Positions 22,118 through 30,117 of a DNA stretch of 43,795 nucleotides are shown here, in pieces. Below the pieces are notes generated by a model. It was not told the DNA's origin and made no database searches. It worked only from the letters and a program-made list of their open reading frames with translations. Location of the stretch: contig JAEYSV010000061.1 of the NCBI GenBank assembly GCA_023434365.1, positions 1-43,795 on the forward strand, given 5' to 3'. Made by a program: the position numbers and the translations under genes. Positions within the stretch are counted from its first letter, which is position 1. Each line of letters opens with the position of its first letter. The DNA is from Bacillota bacterium. Its GTDB lineage: Bacteria; Bacillota; Clostridia; Lachnospirales; Lachnospiraceae.

Positions 22118-23017
22118 TTACATCACTTCACATGCTGCTAATGCCGCAATCGCTCCATCTGCTGCTGCTGTTGTTAACTGTCTTACGGTTTTGGTTCGAC
22201 AATCCCCTGCGGTATATATTCCTTTGACATTGGTATAACAGTCTTCTTTTGCAATAATATATCCAGATTGATCTAAGTTTATTAGATTCGCAAATACTGC
22301 ATTTTCAGGCATCTGGCCAATTGCAACAAATAAACCATCAATCGTAATTTCTCTTTTTTCGTTACTATCTTTCATCTCGACTTCCACTGCATCTAAACCA
22401 TCTGTTCCAATCAATTTTGTAATATTGGTATTTAGAACAAACTCTACATTTTCCTTCTTCTTTAGAATCTCTAGTAGTTTTTGCTCTCCGCGAAACTGGT
22501 CTCTTCGATGAATCACATATACTTTATTGCAATAGTTGGAGAGAAATATAGCATCCTCCAAAGCAGTGTTACCGCCTCCTGCCACTGCAACGTCCCTACC
22601 TCGGTAAAAGGCTCCATCACAGGTGGCGCAATAAGAGATTCCTGCTCCTATCCATTCATTCTCATGTTCCAGTCCAAGTGGACGATTTTTGGCTCCCGTT
22701 GCTAGAATAATTGCTTTACACTCATAGTCACTTTGATTCGTATGCACAATCTTGTAATCGCCATGGTCTTCTATCGATAACACTCTTTCATATCTTAACT
22801 CTGCTCCCAGACCAATTGCCTGTTCATATAAGCCAGTGGCAAACTCATAACCAGATACCTGTTTAATTCCTGGATAGTTCTCGATTTCGGGTGTATTGAT
22901 AATCTGGCCACCATAAACATTAGCTTCTAATACCAGAACACTTTTCCCAGCTCTTACACCGTAGATTGCTGCGGAGAGCCCTGCCGTGCCAGCTCCAACA
23001 ATAATGATATCATACAT
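22118..23017 (-). CDS. trxB: Thioredoxin reductase
   Basis: 299 residues, normal length. FAD site GAGTAGLSAAIYG at the start, redox pair in CATCDGAF (Cys near 133 and 136), NADPH site GGGNTALEDA, and the second FAD motif GIYTAGDCR. It reduces the thioredoxin encoded just upstream with NADPH (or possibly ferredoxin-type flavin reductase variants, not suggested here). The gene follows trxA by 40 bases and precedes gpx copy 1 in the same direction. Confidence 0.95.
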   Translation of the reverse strand: MYDIIIVGAGTAGLSAAIYGVRAGKSVLVLEANVYGGQIINTPEIENYPGIKQVSGYEFATGLYEQAIGLGAELRYERVLSIEDHGDYKIVHTNQSDYECKAIILATGAKNRPLGLEHENEWIGAGISYCATCDGAFYRGRDVAVAGGGNTALEDAIFLSNYCNKVYVIHRRDQFRGEQKLLEILKKKENVEFVLNTNITKLIGTDGLDAVEVEMKDSNEKREITIDGLFVAIGQMPENAVFANLINLDQSGYIIAKEDCYTNVKGIYTAGDCRTKTVRQLTTAAADGAIAALAACEVM

Positions 23018-23057
23018 TGTCTTATTCCCTTCCTGTCTCGTCTTTGAATGTCTTTGA

Positions 23058-23369
23058 TTAAAACTCTAATAATCCCAATATTTCTTCTTTGCTTATCAAC
23101 CCAACGGATTTGTTCACTACTTCTCCGTTATTTAAAACTAACAATGTTGGAATACTTCTGACTTTAAACTGTTTCATGAGTTCCTGCTCTTCGTCTGCAT
23201 TAATTTTACCTACTTTAAATCCTTCAGCTTCCGAAGCAATTTCCTCTATAATAGGTAACAGTATCTTACATGGTCCACACCATGGCGCCCAAACATCAAC
23301 TAGTATGGGTACTTCAGATTGTAATACCACTTTTTCAAAATTATCTTTTGTTATAATTATTGCGCTCAT
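23058..23369 (-). CDS. trxA: Thioredoxin
   Basis: 103 residues. The active site is WAPWCGPCKIL, with cis-Pro in VRSIPTLLVLNNG. RBS AAGGAG precedes the ATG. First gene of the peroxide-defence operon, under a promoter with two OhrR-like boxes. It carries electrons from TrxB to the two Gpx-type peroxidases. Confidence 0.95.
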   Translation of the reverse strand: MSAIIITKDNFEKVVLQSEVPILVDVWAPWCGPCKILLPIIEEIASEAEGFKVGKINADEEQELMKQFKVRSIPTLLVLNNGEVVNKSVGLISKEEILGLLEF

Positions 23370-23435
23370 TGTTCTTCTCCTTAGATGATTTTATTATGTT
23401 ATTAGTTAGTCAAATAGATGTTGTTTTAGTTGCTT

Positions 23436-23498
23436 TAAATTAAATTGTATGCAATATTTTATTAATTACATTGTGCACAATTTAATTTTAAATGTCAA
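23436..23498 (-). promoter_or_regulatory. Promoter of trxA operon with two OhrR-like boxes
   Basis: Minus strand TTGACA (23498-23493) is followed after 17 bases by CACAAT (23475-23470), a weak -10. The spacer carries AAAATTAAATTGT (23489-23477), one base different from the MarR promoter box. A second box in the opposite orientation, TAAATTAAATTGT (23436-23448), lies downstream with two differences. ATTGTGCACAAT (23470-23481) and ATTGTATGCAAT (23444-23455) overlap the boxes. Confidence 0.65.
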
Positions 23499-23619
23499 CA
23501 CCTATTTATCTTATTTTTTAAATTCCTAAACCCTATAATATTTTCACACAAAATTCTCTCTCTATGATAGAATATACTTAACATAGAAAGTAAAATTATG
23601 TCTAATAGAGGAATGTAAG

Positions 23620-24465
23620 ATGGAATTACACCAAATATACAAACCAATAACCGCCACTCCTTTTTACCGTGACCGCACACACATCGAAATTGAGCCCTGT
23701 TTAGAGCTTAAACCTTACATACGCTGCTTTTGGGGCAGTATAACGCCGTATCATCAAACTGCTTCGGCCAACCAAAGCTTAGTAATTCCTGATTCCTGCA
23801 TGGATATCATATTTGACATTAATTTTACGTTGAATACCATTACAAGTAGTTTTTATGGTATCAATGATTCAACCTTTACAGTGGACCACGCAAATGATAA
23901 ATCTATGTTAATATCAACCTTTGGAATTAGATTTTATGCCTGGAGTGCTGTCCTGTTCTCCGAAGAATCCATGAATCTCGTTAAAAATGAGCACTTTAGT
24001 GTAGAATATCATTTCCCAAAACTAAAGAGAGAACTAGAACCACTTTTATTTGAGATTACCAACATCTATCAAATTGTTGCAATTGTAGAAAAGTACTTAC
24101 TTAACCTTATCCACCATAATAAGGAAAACACTCTTGTTATGAAAGCTGTTTCCGAAATACTACAAAGCAAAGGAAACCTTAAGATTTTAAACTTACATAA
24201 AGAACTTCATACGAGTACAAGGCAGATTGAGCGCTTATTCCGTGAATATGTTGGTATTTCACCAAAGCAATTCTCCTCCCTAGTACGATATCAATATTTA
24301 TGGAATAGCATCGTAAATGAACCAAACTTTAATACTTTGGATAAAGTGTATCAACTAGGTTACACCGACCAGGCTCATATGCTAAATGATTTTAAGCGAT
24401 TCCATACCATGACTCCATCCTTGGCAAAAGAATTAGCACTTAATTATGTCGCATTTTTACAATAA
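23620..24465 (+). CDS. AraC family regulator with DUF6597-type N-terminus
   Basis: 281 residues. The first 120 (YRDRTHIEIEPCLELKPYIRCFWGSI, VIPDSCMDIIFDIN) match the sensor domain common in this AraC branch. Residues about 180-275 hold two helix-turn-helix motifs (KELHTSTRQIERLFREYVG and YTDQAHMLNDFKRFHTMTPS). It stands upstream of the DUF3795 and VOC genes in the same direction and may control them. A TATACT (23573-23578) is a possible -10. Confidence 0.88.
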   Translation: MELHQIYKPITATPFYRDRTHIEIEPCLELKPYIRCFWGSITPYHQTASANQSLVIPDSCMDIIFDINFTLNTITSSFYGINDSTFTVDHANDKSMLISTFGIRFYAWSAVLFSEESMNLVKNEHFSVEYHFPKLKRELEPLLFEITNIYQIVAIVEKYLLNLIHHNKENTLVMKAVSEILQSKGNLKILNLHKELHTSTRQIERLFREYVGISPKQFSSLVRYQYLWNSIVNEPNFNTLDKVYQLGYTDQAHMLNDFKRFHTMTPSLAKELALNYVAFLQ

Positions 24466-24592
24466 TCTTTTGTCTTATTCTTATAAAATAATAGTTGTAA
24501 ATCATATTGAGATGCTCTTTACTGCAAGATATGATTATCGCCATATACCAGGAATTATAATCGAAAAATTAATAAAGAAATGAGGTGTTTTT

Positions 24593-24886
24593 ATGAACGA
24601 TATCAGCTGTTGCGGAACCGATTGCTCAGCGTGTTACTGCTATGGCAAGATGTGTCAAGGATGCAATGAAGCACAAGGTAAAGTATTTCATGCACCTGAA
24701 GGACAACCATGCCCTATCTATGAATGTTCCGTGAATACGAAGAACTATCCGCACTGTGGTAATTGTGACAAAGTACCATGCGAGATTTGGGAAAAGACAA
24801 GAGACCCAAAGTTTACAGATGAGGAATTTAAGAAAAATGTCGGCGAACGAATGGCCAATATTAACAATATGAAAGGAGTCGAATAA
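24593..24886 (+). CDS. DUF3795 Cys-rich protein
   Basis: 97 residues, 13 of them Cys. The pattern CCGTDCSACYCYGKMCQGC...CPIYECSV...HCGNCDKVPCEIW fits DUF3795, a small family likely to bind metal. RBS is GAGGTG. It precedes the VOC gene by three bases, so the two are one transcript. Confidence 0.85.
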   Translation: MNDISCCGTDCSACYCYGKMCQGCNEAQGKVFHAPEGQPCPIYECSVNTKNYPHCGNCDKVPCEIWEKTRDPKFTDEEFKKNVGERMANINNMKGVE

Positions 24887-24889
24887 ACT

Positions 24890-25348
24890 ATGAAATATTG
24901 TGGAACATTGATTGCTATTACTGATTTGGAAAAATCAAAGAAATTCTATCAGGAATTATTCGATATGAAGGTTGTATTGGATCTAGGCTGGAACGTAGTA
25001 TTTAACGGTGGATTCTCCATTCAGCTTAATTTTGATCAAATAGCTAATTTCCCTAAGGAACAAATTATACAAAAACCTAATAATATGGAATTGTATTTTG
25101 AAGTTGATGACTTTGATGCATTCCTAGAGAAACTACGTACATATCCTGATATAGAATACTTTAGTGAGCCAACGCTATATGAGTGGCAACAACGCGGGGT
25201 CCGCATCTATGATCCTGATTATCACATTATTGAAATAGCAGAATCCATGGAAGTGATTGCTAGACGTCACTTAGCAGAAGGTCATTCTGTTGAGGAAACT
25301 GCCAACTTCATTCAACATCCGATAGAATTTGTCCAACAGTTTGTCTAG
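24890..25348 (+). CDS. VOC superfamily (glyoxalase/bleomycin resistance type) protein
   Basis: 152 residues. The fold begins TLIAITDLEKSKKFYQELFDMKV and includes MELYFEVDDFDAFLEKL and GVRIYDPDYHIIEIAESM, with Glu at the metal positions. The last 25 residues (HLAEGHSVEETANFIQHP) form a helical tail seen in some clostridial members. Substrate unknown; fosfomycin or methylglyoxal enzymes have other specific marks that I do not see. RBS GGAG lies in the previous gene's end. Confidence 0.85.
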   Translation: MKYCGTLIAITDLEKSKKFYQELFDMKVVLDLGWNVVFNGGFSIQLNFDQIANFPKEQIIQKPNNMELYFEVDDFDAFLEKLRTYPDIEYFSEPTLYEWQQRGVRIYDPDYHIIEIAESMEVIARRHLAEGHSVEETANFIQHPIEFVQQFV

Positions 25349-25386
25349 ATACAAAGGGAAAAACTACCCAAGCATTAGATTAAAAC

Positions 25387-25426
25387 AAAACGCTATAGCT
25401 AGCGTCATGCCTTGCTATAGCGTTTT
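25387..25426. terminator. Bidirectional terminator at the end of the thi operon
   Basis: A 13-bp stem (25387-25399 with 25414-25426) ends in T6 on the plus strand and T4 on the minus strand. The thiE stop codon lies in its loop. It serves the convergent VOC and thiE genes. Confidence 0.75.
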
Positions 25427-26061
25427 TTCATTTTATTAGCAGCTTCTTTTAACTGTTTCGCCGACTCTTTAGGACATTTTGATTTCATAATTGCACTGAC
25501 AACACAGATTCCCGCAATATCACTCCCATCCAATATCTCTATGTTTTCGATATTTAGTCCTCCAATCGCATTGACCGGAATTGGTACTGCTTGGCAGATA
25601 TCTTGTAATGTGGATACCTTAGTTAATACTGTTTTAACTTTTGTAGTAGTGGGATATATGGCTCCAACGCCAAGATAATCAGCTCCTTGATCATATGCTT
25701 CCTTAGCCTGCTCCACCGTTTTTGCTGTTGCACCTACTATTTTATTCGGTCCAAGTATTTTTCTTGCTGCAGCCACCGGAATATCACTTTGCCCGACATG
25801 TACCCCCGCCGCATCCACTGCTGCCGCAACATCCACACGATCATCAATCAAAAGCGGAACCTGATACTGATCAGTCATTCTTTTCACTTTCTCTGCCAAT
25901 TCGATATATTCTCTGGCGCTGATGTCCTTTTCACGAAGCTGAAGCAGTGTCACTCCACCTTTTAGTGCCTCTTCAATTGTTTTCAAAAAAGTCTCTTCTG
26001 TGTGATAAGTACTATCTGTAATCAGATATAATGTTGTATCCAAAACTTTATGCGCTTTCAT
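25405..26061 (-). CDS. thiE: Thiamine-phosphate synthase
   Basis: 218 residues. Pyrophosphate and substrate-binding marks of ThiE are seen: LYLITD, GGVTLLQLREKD, LLIDDRVDVAAAVDAAGVHVGQSDIP, GATAKT, DYLGVGAIYPTTTK and VNAIGGLN. It joins HMP-PP and the thiazole phosphate to thiamine phosphate. The start overlaps the thiM end by 14 bases. Last gene of the operon. Confidence 0.95.
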   Translation of the reverse strand: MKAHKVLDTTLYLITDSTYHTEETFLKTIEEALKGGVTLLQLREKDISAREYIELAEKVKRMTDQYQVPLLIDDRVDVAAAVDAAGVHVGQSDIPVAAARKILGPNKIVGATAKTVEQAKEAYDQGADYLGVGAIYPTTTKVKTVLTKVSTLQDICQAVPIPVNAIGGLNIENIEILDGSDIAGICVVSAIMKSKCPKESAKQLKEAANKMKKRYSKA

Positions 26062-26947
26062 TCCATTCCCTTACTTTCATCATTTTTTCTACCTTTTCCC
26101 ATGTACAGGAAGATAACTCATCCATAAAGCGAACCTGGAATGTTCCCGTGCCTCTCCATTCTTTGGCCGCCAACTCTCCGCATACACCAAACATCACAGT
26201 AGCCAAAAGCACACCCTCCATTAGATGATGTTCGCTACAATAGGCTGCCGCCAGAACCGTCAGCATACAACCAGTGCCTGTAATCAATGACATCTGAGGG
26301 CATCCGTTTTCTATCAGATATGTACTCTCGCCGTCTGAAACTACATCCGTTTTTCCTGTTGCCAAGATGATTGCTTGGTAAACGCTTGCTAATTTGTGGA
26401 TCTCAGTTAAACTATCCTTCTGAGTCTCTTTTGTTAGGATATCTTGTGGCCTTGCATCCACACCGCTCACTAACAGGTCTCTTCCTTCATTTAAACCTGC
26501 AAGTACTTTTATCTCTGATACATTCCCTTTAATAATCAACGGAGCATTTTTTTCTCGGTTTGACATAATCCGATATCTCATATTGAGAAATTCCGAGATT
26601 ATTTTTCTCCGAAAATGACTACATCCAATTCCGACGATATCTAAAATAACTGGAATATTTCGCTTAAACGCTTCCTCTCCTGAGAGTAGAATAGAACGTC
26701 TTCTTGCATCGGTGATATTACCAATATTTAATGCTAGTGCTTTTGACGTAGCTGTAATCTCCTGGACTTCCATCGGATGTTCGGCCATAATCGGTCTCGC
26801 TCCAGTAGCTAATACGGTATTGGCACAATCGTGTATAGAGATAGGATTGGTAATACAATGAATTAACGGAGCTTTATTAGGTACCGTTTCCATGATTCTT
26901 TTCATTGTTTCTATATTAATCATTGTATTAATCACAGTATTAATCAT
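26048..26947 (-). CDS. thiM: Hydroxyethylthiazole kinase
   Basis: 299 residues from ATG 26947 behind AAAGGA; the ATG 27 bases earlier overlaps thiW. ThiM marks: PLIHCITNPISIHDCANTVLA, GARPIMAEHPMEV, LNIGNI, PVILDIVGIGCS, and the ribokinase-fold anion hole ITGTGCMLTV. The N-terminal repeat INTVINTMINIETM is odd but harmless. It phosphorylates recovered thiazole alcohol, so the cell salvages thiazole instead of relying on de novo synthesis in this locus. Confidence 0.95.
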   Translation of the reverse strand: MINTVINTMINIETMKRIMETVPNKAPLIHCITNPISIHDCANTVLATGARPIMAEHPMEVQEITATSKALALNIGNITDARRRSILLSGEEAFKRNIPVILDIVGIGCSHFRRKIISEFLNMRYRIMSNREKNAPLIIKGNVSEIKVLAGLNEGRDLLVSGVDARPQDILTKETQKDSLTEIHKLASVYQAIILATGKTDVVSDGESTYLIENGCPQMSLITGTGCMLTVLAAAYCSEHHLMEGVLLATVMFGVCGELAAKEWRGTGTFQVRFMDELSSCTWEKVEKMMKVREWNESA

Positions 26948-26970
26948 AGTTATCCTTTCCTTCTCCTTTT

Positions 26971-27681
26971 TCACTCGGTAATGATACTTCCCCTAAGGTA
27001 ACTCGCAGCCACAATCTCTACCAGCAAAAAGGCTGCTGCTGGAATTCCTATTGTTAATACTCCCTCCATATTTAGCACATTCTTTAATATGATATAAACA
27101 ACAAAGCAGATGATAACTCCAAATATAGCGATTCCGATAGAATCCGCAGCTCTGTTTTCAGGGCGTTCTGTTACGGATGCGCCAAGAGACATCTGTAGCT
27201 TGCTAAGAAGTTTCGCCCGATTTAAGTATTTTAGGAATACCAATGCTACACTTCCACCAATCAACGTTCCACAGATAAAACTTGGAACATAGAAGAACCA
27301 AGTAAGATCGGTCCTACCCACTAACCCAGCCATCACCGGATAGGATACGACTGCTCCAATAAATCCAGTTCCAATTATTTCTCCAAGAACTGCATAAATC
27401 ATACGCCCTTTCGCAACGCGGTAGAAGACTCCTGATAAAAACGCTCCAAATATGGCCCCTGTCAAAGCAAGAGGCGGAATTCCCATAAACATCATACGTA
27501 TGATACCAATCAATATCGCACACAACAGCGCATACCACGGCCCAAGTAGTACAGCACAGATAATATTAATGAAATGAGCCATCGGGCACATCCCTTCTAC
27601 TCTAAGAATCGGGGAAATCACTACTCCCAGCCCTACTAGCATTGCCAATAACACCATTCTTTGTATTGCATTTCTTTTCAT
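26971..27681 (-). CDS. thiW: ThiW, S component of a thiazole ECF transporter
   Basis: 236 residues with five to six membrane helices. The family signature VVISPILRVEGMCPMAHFINIICAVLLGPWYAL is at the N-terminus, then MGIPPLALTGAIFGAFLSG. ThiW is predicted to bring hydroxyethylthiazole into the cell with a shared energising module that is not encoded in this window. The N-terminal start overlaps thiD by 4 bases. The last 90 residues (SDLVTERPENRAADSIG region and two more helices) form a longer tail than in short ThiW proteins. Confidence 0.92.
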   Translation of the reverse strand: MKRNAIQRMVLLAMLVGLGVVISPILRVEGMCPMAHFINIICAVLLGPWYALLCAILIGIIRMMFMGIPPLALTGAIFGAFLSGVFYRVAKGRMIYAVLGEIIGTGFIGAVVSYPVMAGLVGRTDLTWFFYVPSFICGTLIGGSVALVFLKYLNRAKLLSKLQMSLGASVTERPENRAADSIGIAIFGVIICFVVYIILKNVLNMEGVLTIGIPAAAFLLVEIVAASYLRGSIITE

Positions 27682-28499
27682 AACGGTATCTCCTTCTCTG
27701 CTTCTCTTATATACTCTCCCGTAATATCAAATGCATGATTCATAGGCCCACTTCCCTTTCCGAGATTTAGCATTGCCTGCAAGGCTCCCGATATGTATGC
27801 CTTTGCCCGTTCCACTGCTTCATCAAGCAAAAACCCTTTTGCCAGGTTAGCCGCAATTGCGCTTGATAGCGTACAACCTGTTCCATGCGTATTCGGATTA
27901 TTAATTCGTCTACCATGAAACCACCGAATAGTCCCCTCCCTGTATAAAAGGTCATTCGCATCATTAAACTGATGACCGCCTTTTACAAGTACCGCGCATT
28001 GATACTCCTTGCCAATTCTCCTTGCCGCTTCTTCCATATCATTTTTTGTCTTAATTTGCATTTGACATAACACTTCTGCCTCTGGAATATTAGGTGTAAT
28101 CACTGTCGCATTAGGAAGTAATACTTCTTTAAGGGTTTGGATTGCCCCCTCGTCAATCAGCTTTGCCCCACTGGTGGCAACCATAACCGGATCTAATACG
28201 ATATTGTCCGCATCGTACTCACTTAACTTCCCCGCTATTGCTTTCATCAACTCCGCTGAAGAAACCATTCCAATTTTTATTGCATCTGGCCTGATGTCTG
28301 TAAACACACAATCCAATTGTTTCTTTAAAAAGTCGGGAGTCACTTCCATTATCCCTGTGACGCCCGTGGTATTTTGCGCTGTAAGTGCGGTTATTACACT
28401 CATTGCGTACACACCATTGGCAGTCATTGTCTTTATATCTGCCTGAATTCCGGCCCCTCCACTGGAGTCGCTTCCGGCAATTGTCAGCGCTGTCCTCAT
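27678..28499 (-). CDS. thiD: HMP / HMP-phosphate kinase
   Basis: 273 residues. ALTIAGSDSSGGAGIQADIKTM at the start, TALTAQNTTGV, DPVMVATSGAKLI, VITPNIPEAEVL and the anion hole NTHGTGCTLSSAIAANLA are ThiD signatures. It phosphorylates the pyrimidine moiety made by ThiC twice. It lies 18 bases after thiC in the operon. Confidence 0.95.
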   Translation of the reverse strand: MRTALTIAGSDSSGGAGIQADIKTMTANGVYAMSVITALTAQNTTGVTGIMEVTPDFLKKQLDCVFTDIRPDAIKIGMVSSAELMKAIAGKLSEYDADNIVLDPVMVATSGAKLIDEGAIQTLKEVLLPNATVITPNIPEAEVLCQMQIKTKNDMEEAARRIGKEYQCAVLVKGGHQFNDANDLLYREGTIRWFHGRRINNPNTHGTGCTLSSAIAANLAKGFLLDEAVERAKAYISGALQAMLNLGKGSGPMNHAFDITGEYIREAEKEIPL

Positions 28500-28517
28500 A
28501 TCATTCTCACTTTCCTC

Positions 28518-29825
28518 TTATTCTTCATAGATATTGACAATTTCCCCATCCAGAATCCGATTCATATTCTTCACCGCACAAAAATTGCCGCACATACTGC
28601 AGGTATCTTCCTTTTCTGGTTTCGCTTCCTCCCGATATCTACGCGCTTTTTCTGGATCCATACAAAGCCTGAACATTTCTTCCCAGTCAAGTTCTTTTCT
28701 TGCTTTACTCATCTGATAATCCCAGTCAGCAGCATATGGAATCCCTTTGGCAATATCCGCAGCGTGTGCTGCAATTTTCGAAGCAATAATTCCTTCTTTT
28801 ACATCATTAATATCTGGAAGACGTAAGTGTTCTGCTGGCGTCACATAGCAAAGAAAGGCTGCTCCGCTTGCCGCTGCAATCGCTCCTCCAATTGCCGCCG
28901 TTATATGGTCGTATCCGGGTGCTACATCTGTAACAAGCGGTCCAAGTACATAAAATGGTGCACCTTTACAAATGGTCTGCTGAATTTTCATATTCGCTTC
29001 AATCTGATTGAGCGGCATATGTCCTGGACCTTCAATAATTACCTGAACATCCTGTTCCCATGCACGTCTTGTCAATTCCCCGAGTGTTACCAGTTCCTCT
29101 ATTTGAGAAATATCCCCTGCATCTGCAATACATCCTGGCCGACAAGCATCTCCCAGACTCATCGTTACATCATACTCTCTGCAAATTTCAAGAATACGGT
29201 CGTAATGTTCGTAAAATGGGTTTTCATTTCCCGTCATTTCCATCCATGCAAATATAATGGAGCCCCCTCTAGATACTATGTTAGTAAGACGTTTTGCCTG
29301 TTTAAATCTCTGTGCTGTATGTTTGTTAATCCCCACATGAATGGTCATAAAATCCACCCCATCTTTTGCGTGCATTTCAACAATCTTAATCCATTCCTCC
29401 GATGTAATCTCCTTCAAAGGCTTATGATAATAGACAACAGCATCGTAAATGGGTACCGTTCCAATGATAGCGGGACATTCTTTTGTCAACTTCTGACGAA
29501 ATTGCTGAGTGTCTCCATAAGAACTTAAATCCATGATGGATTCTGCTCCCATTTTGACTGCATCATTAACCTTTTTAAGTTCCATATCCAAATCTTTTAC
29601 ATCTCTTGAAGTTCCTAAGTTGACGTTAATTTTTGTTTTCAGCATTGAGCCGATGCCATTAACATCAAGACAGGTATGTAGTTTATTGGCTGGAATTGCT
29701 ACCTTGCCCTCCGCTACCAGCTCACGGACTTTTTCTACATCCATGTGTTCCTTTTTTGCAACAATTTTCATCTGCTCGGTAATCATACCTTTTCTTGCAG
29801 CATCCATCTGCGTCATATACTTCAT
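28518..29825 (-). CDS. thiC: Phosphomethylpyrimidine synthase ThiC
   Basis: 435 residues from ATG 29825 (MKYMTQMDAARKG) behind AAAGGA; an open frame 141 bases longer runs through the riboswitch terminator and is not real. The length is that of the short clostridial form. The C-terminal radical-SAM site is CSMCGNFCAVK (CxxCxxxxC). It turns aminoimidazole ribotide into HMP phosphate. First gene of the thiC-D-W-M-E operon, controlled by the TPP riboswitch. Confidence 0.95.
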   Translation of the reverse strand: MKYMTQMDAARKGMITEQMKIVAKKEHMDVEKVRELVAEGKVAIPANKLHTCLDVNGIGSMLKTKINVNLGTSRDVKDLDMELKKVNDAVKMGAESIMDLSSYGDTQQFRQKLTKECPAIIGTVPIYDAVVYYHKPLKEITSEEWIKIVEMHAKDGVDFMTIHVGINKHTAQRFKQAKRLTNIVSRGGSIIFAWMEMTGNENPFYEHYDRILEICREYDVTMSLGDACRPGCIADAGDISQIEELVTLGELTRRAWEQDVQVIIEGPGHMPLNQIEANMKIQQTICKGAPFYVLGPLVTDVAPGYDHITAAIGGAIAAASGAAFLCYVTPAEHLRLPDINDVKEGIIASKIAAHAADIAKGIPYAADWDYQMSKARKELDWEEMFRLCMDPEKARRYREEAKPEKEDTCSMCGNFCAVKNMNRILDGEIVNIYEE

Positions 29826-29914
29826 CTTTTCATTTCCTTTCATCTTCATCACAATGCAATCCTCGCGGTGCATTCCTATGTTATAGAAAATCATAAAACA
29901 ATATCCTATAACAC

Positions 29915-29948
29915 AAAAAAAACATCTGCTCCAACAAAGGAACAGATG
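29915..29948 (-). terminator. Riboswitch-controlled terminator before thiC
   Basis: On the minus strand a 10-bp stem (29948-29939 with 29932-29923, one G-T pair) is followed by T8. It lies between the TPP aptamer and the thiC start and is the likely expression platform. Confidence 0.8.
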
Positions 29949-29974
29949 CATATTAATAGAGTTCACTATAAATA

Positions 29975-30060
29975 CATCCCTACGTTGGCATTATCCAAAT
30001 CAGGTTATACAGGTCGAAGTTGATCACTTCCTCTCAGCCCGCCACACGAGCTCCCTGGTA
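29975..30060 (-). ncRNA. TPP riboswitch (THI element)
   Basis: Read on the minus strand the element has GGGAGCTC near its 5' end, then the conserved GGGCTGAGAGGAAG, GACCTGTATAACCTGATTTG and GGATAATGCCAACGTAGGGA. These are the pyrimidine- and pyrophosphate-binding arms of the THI-box. It should end transcription of the thi operon when thiamine pyrophosphate is plentiful. Confidence 0.95.
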
Positions 30061-30071
30061 ATTTTTAGTTA

Positions 30072-30100
30072 AGTTTATCATTAATGATATAATTCGTCAA
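30072..30100 (-). promoter_or_regulatory. Promoter of the thi operon
   Basis: Minus strand TTGACG (30100-30095), 17-base spacer, TAAACT (30077-30072), 12 bases before the riboswitch. Confidence 0.6.
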
Positions 30101-30117
30101 TCCTACTTGATGAATTT

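Noticed and set aside
28827..29528. 233-codon open frame on the plus strand inside thiC
   Set aside because: It is antisense to a fully supported thiC frame, is Cys/Trp/His-rich without protein-like pattern, and has no RBS.
29825..29966. Longer thiC reading frame with a 47-residue N-terminal extension
   Set aside because: It would translate the riboswitch terminator, lacks an RBS at its first ATG, and is not seen in ThiC; the start at 29825 has AAAGGA at a good distance.
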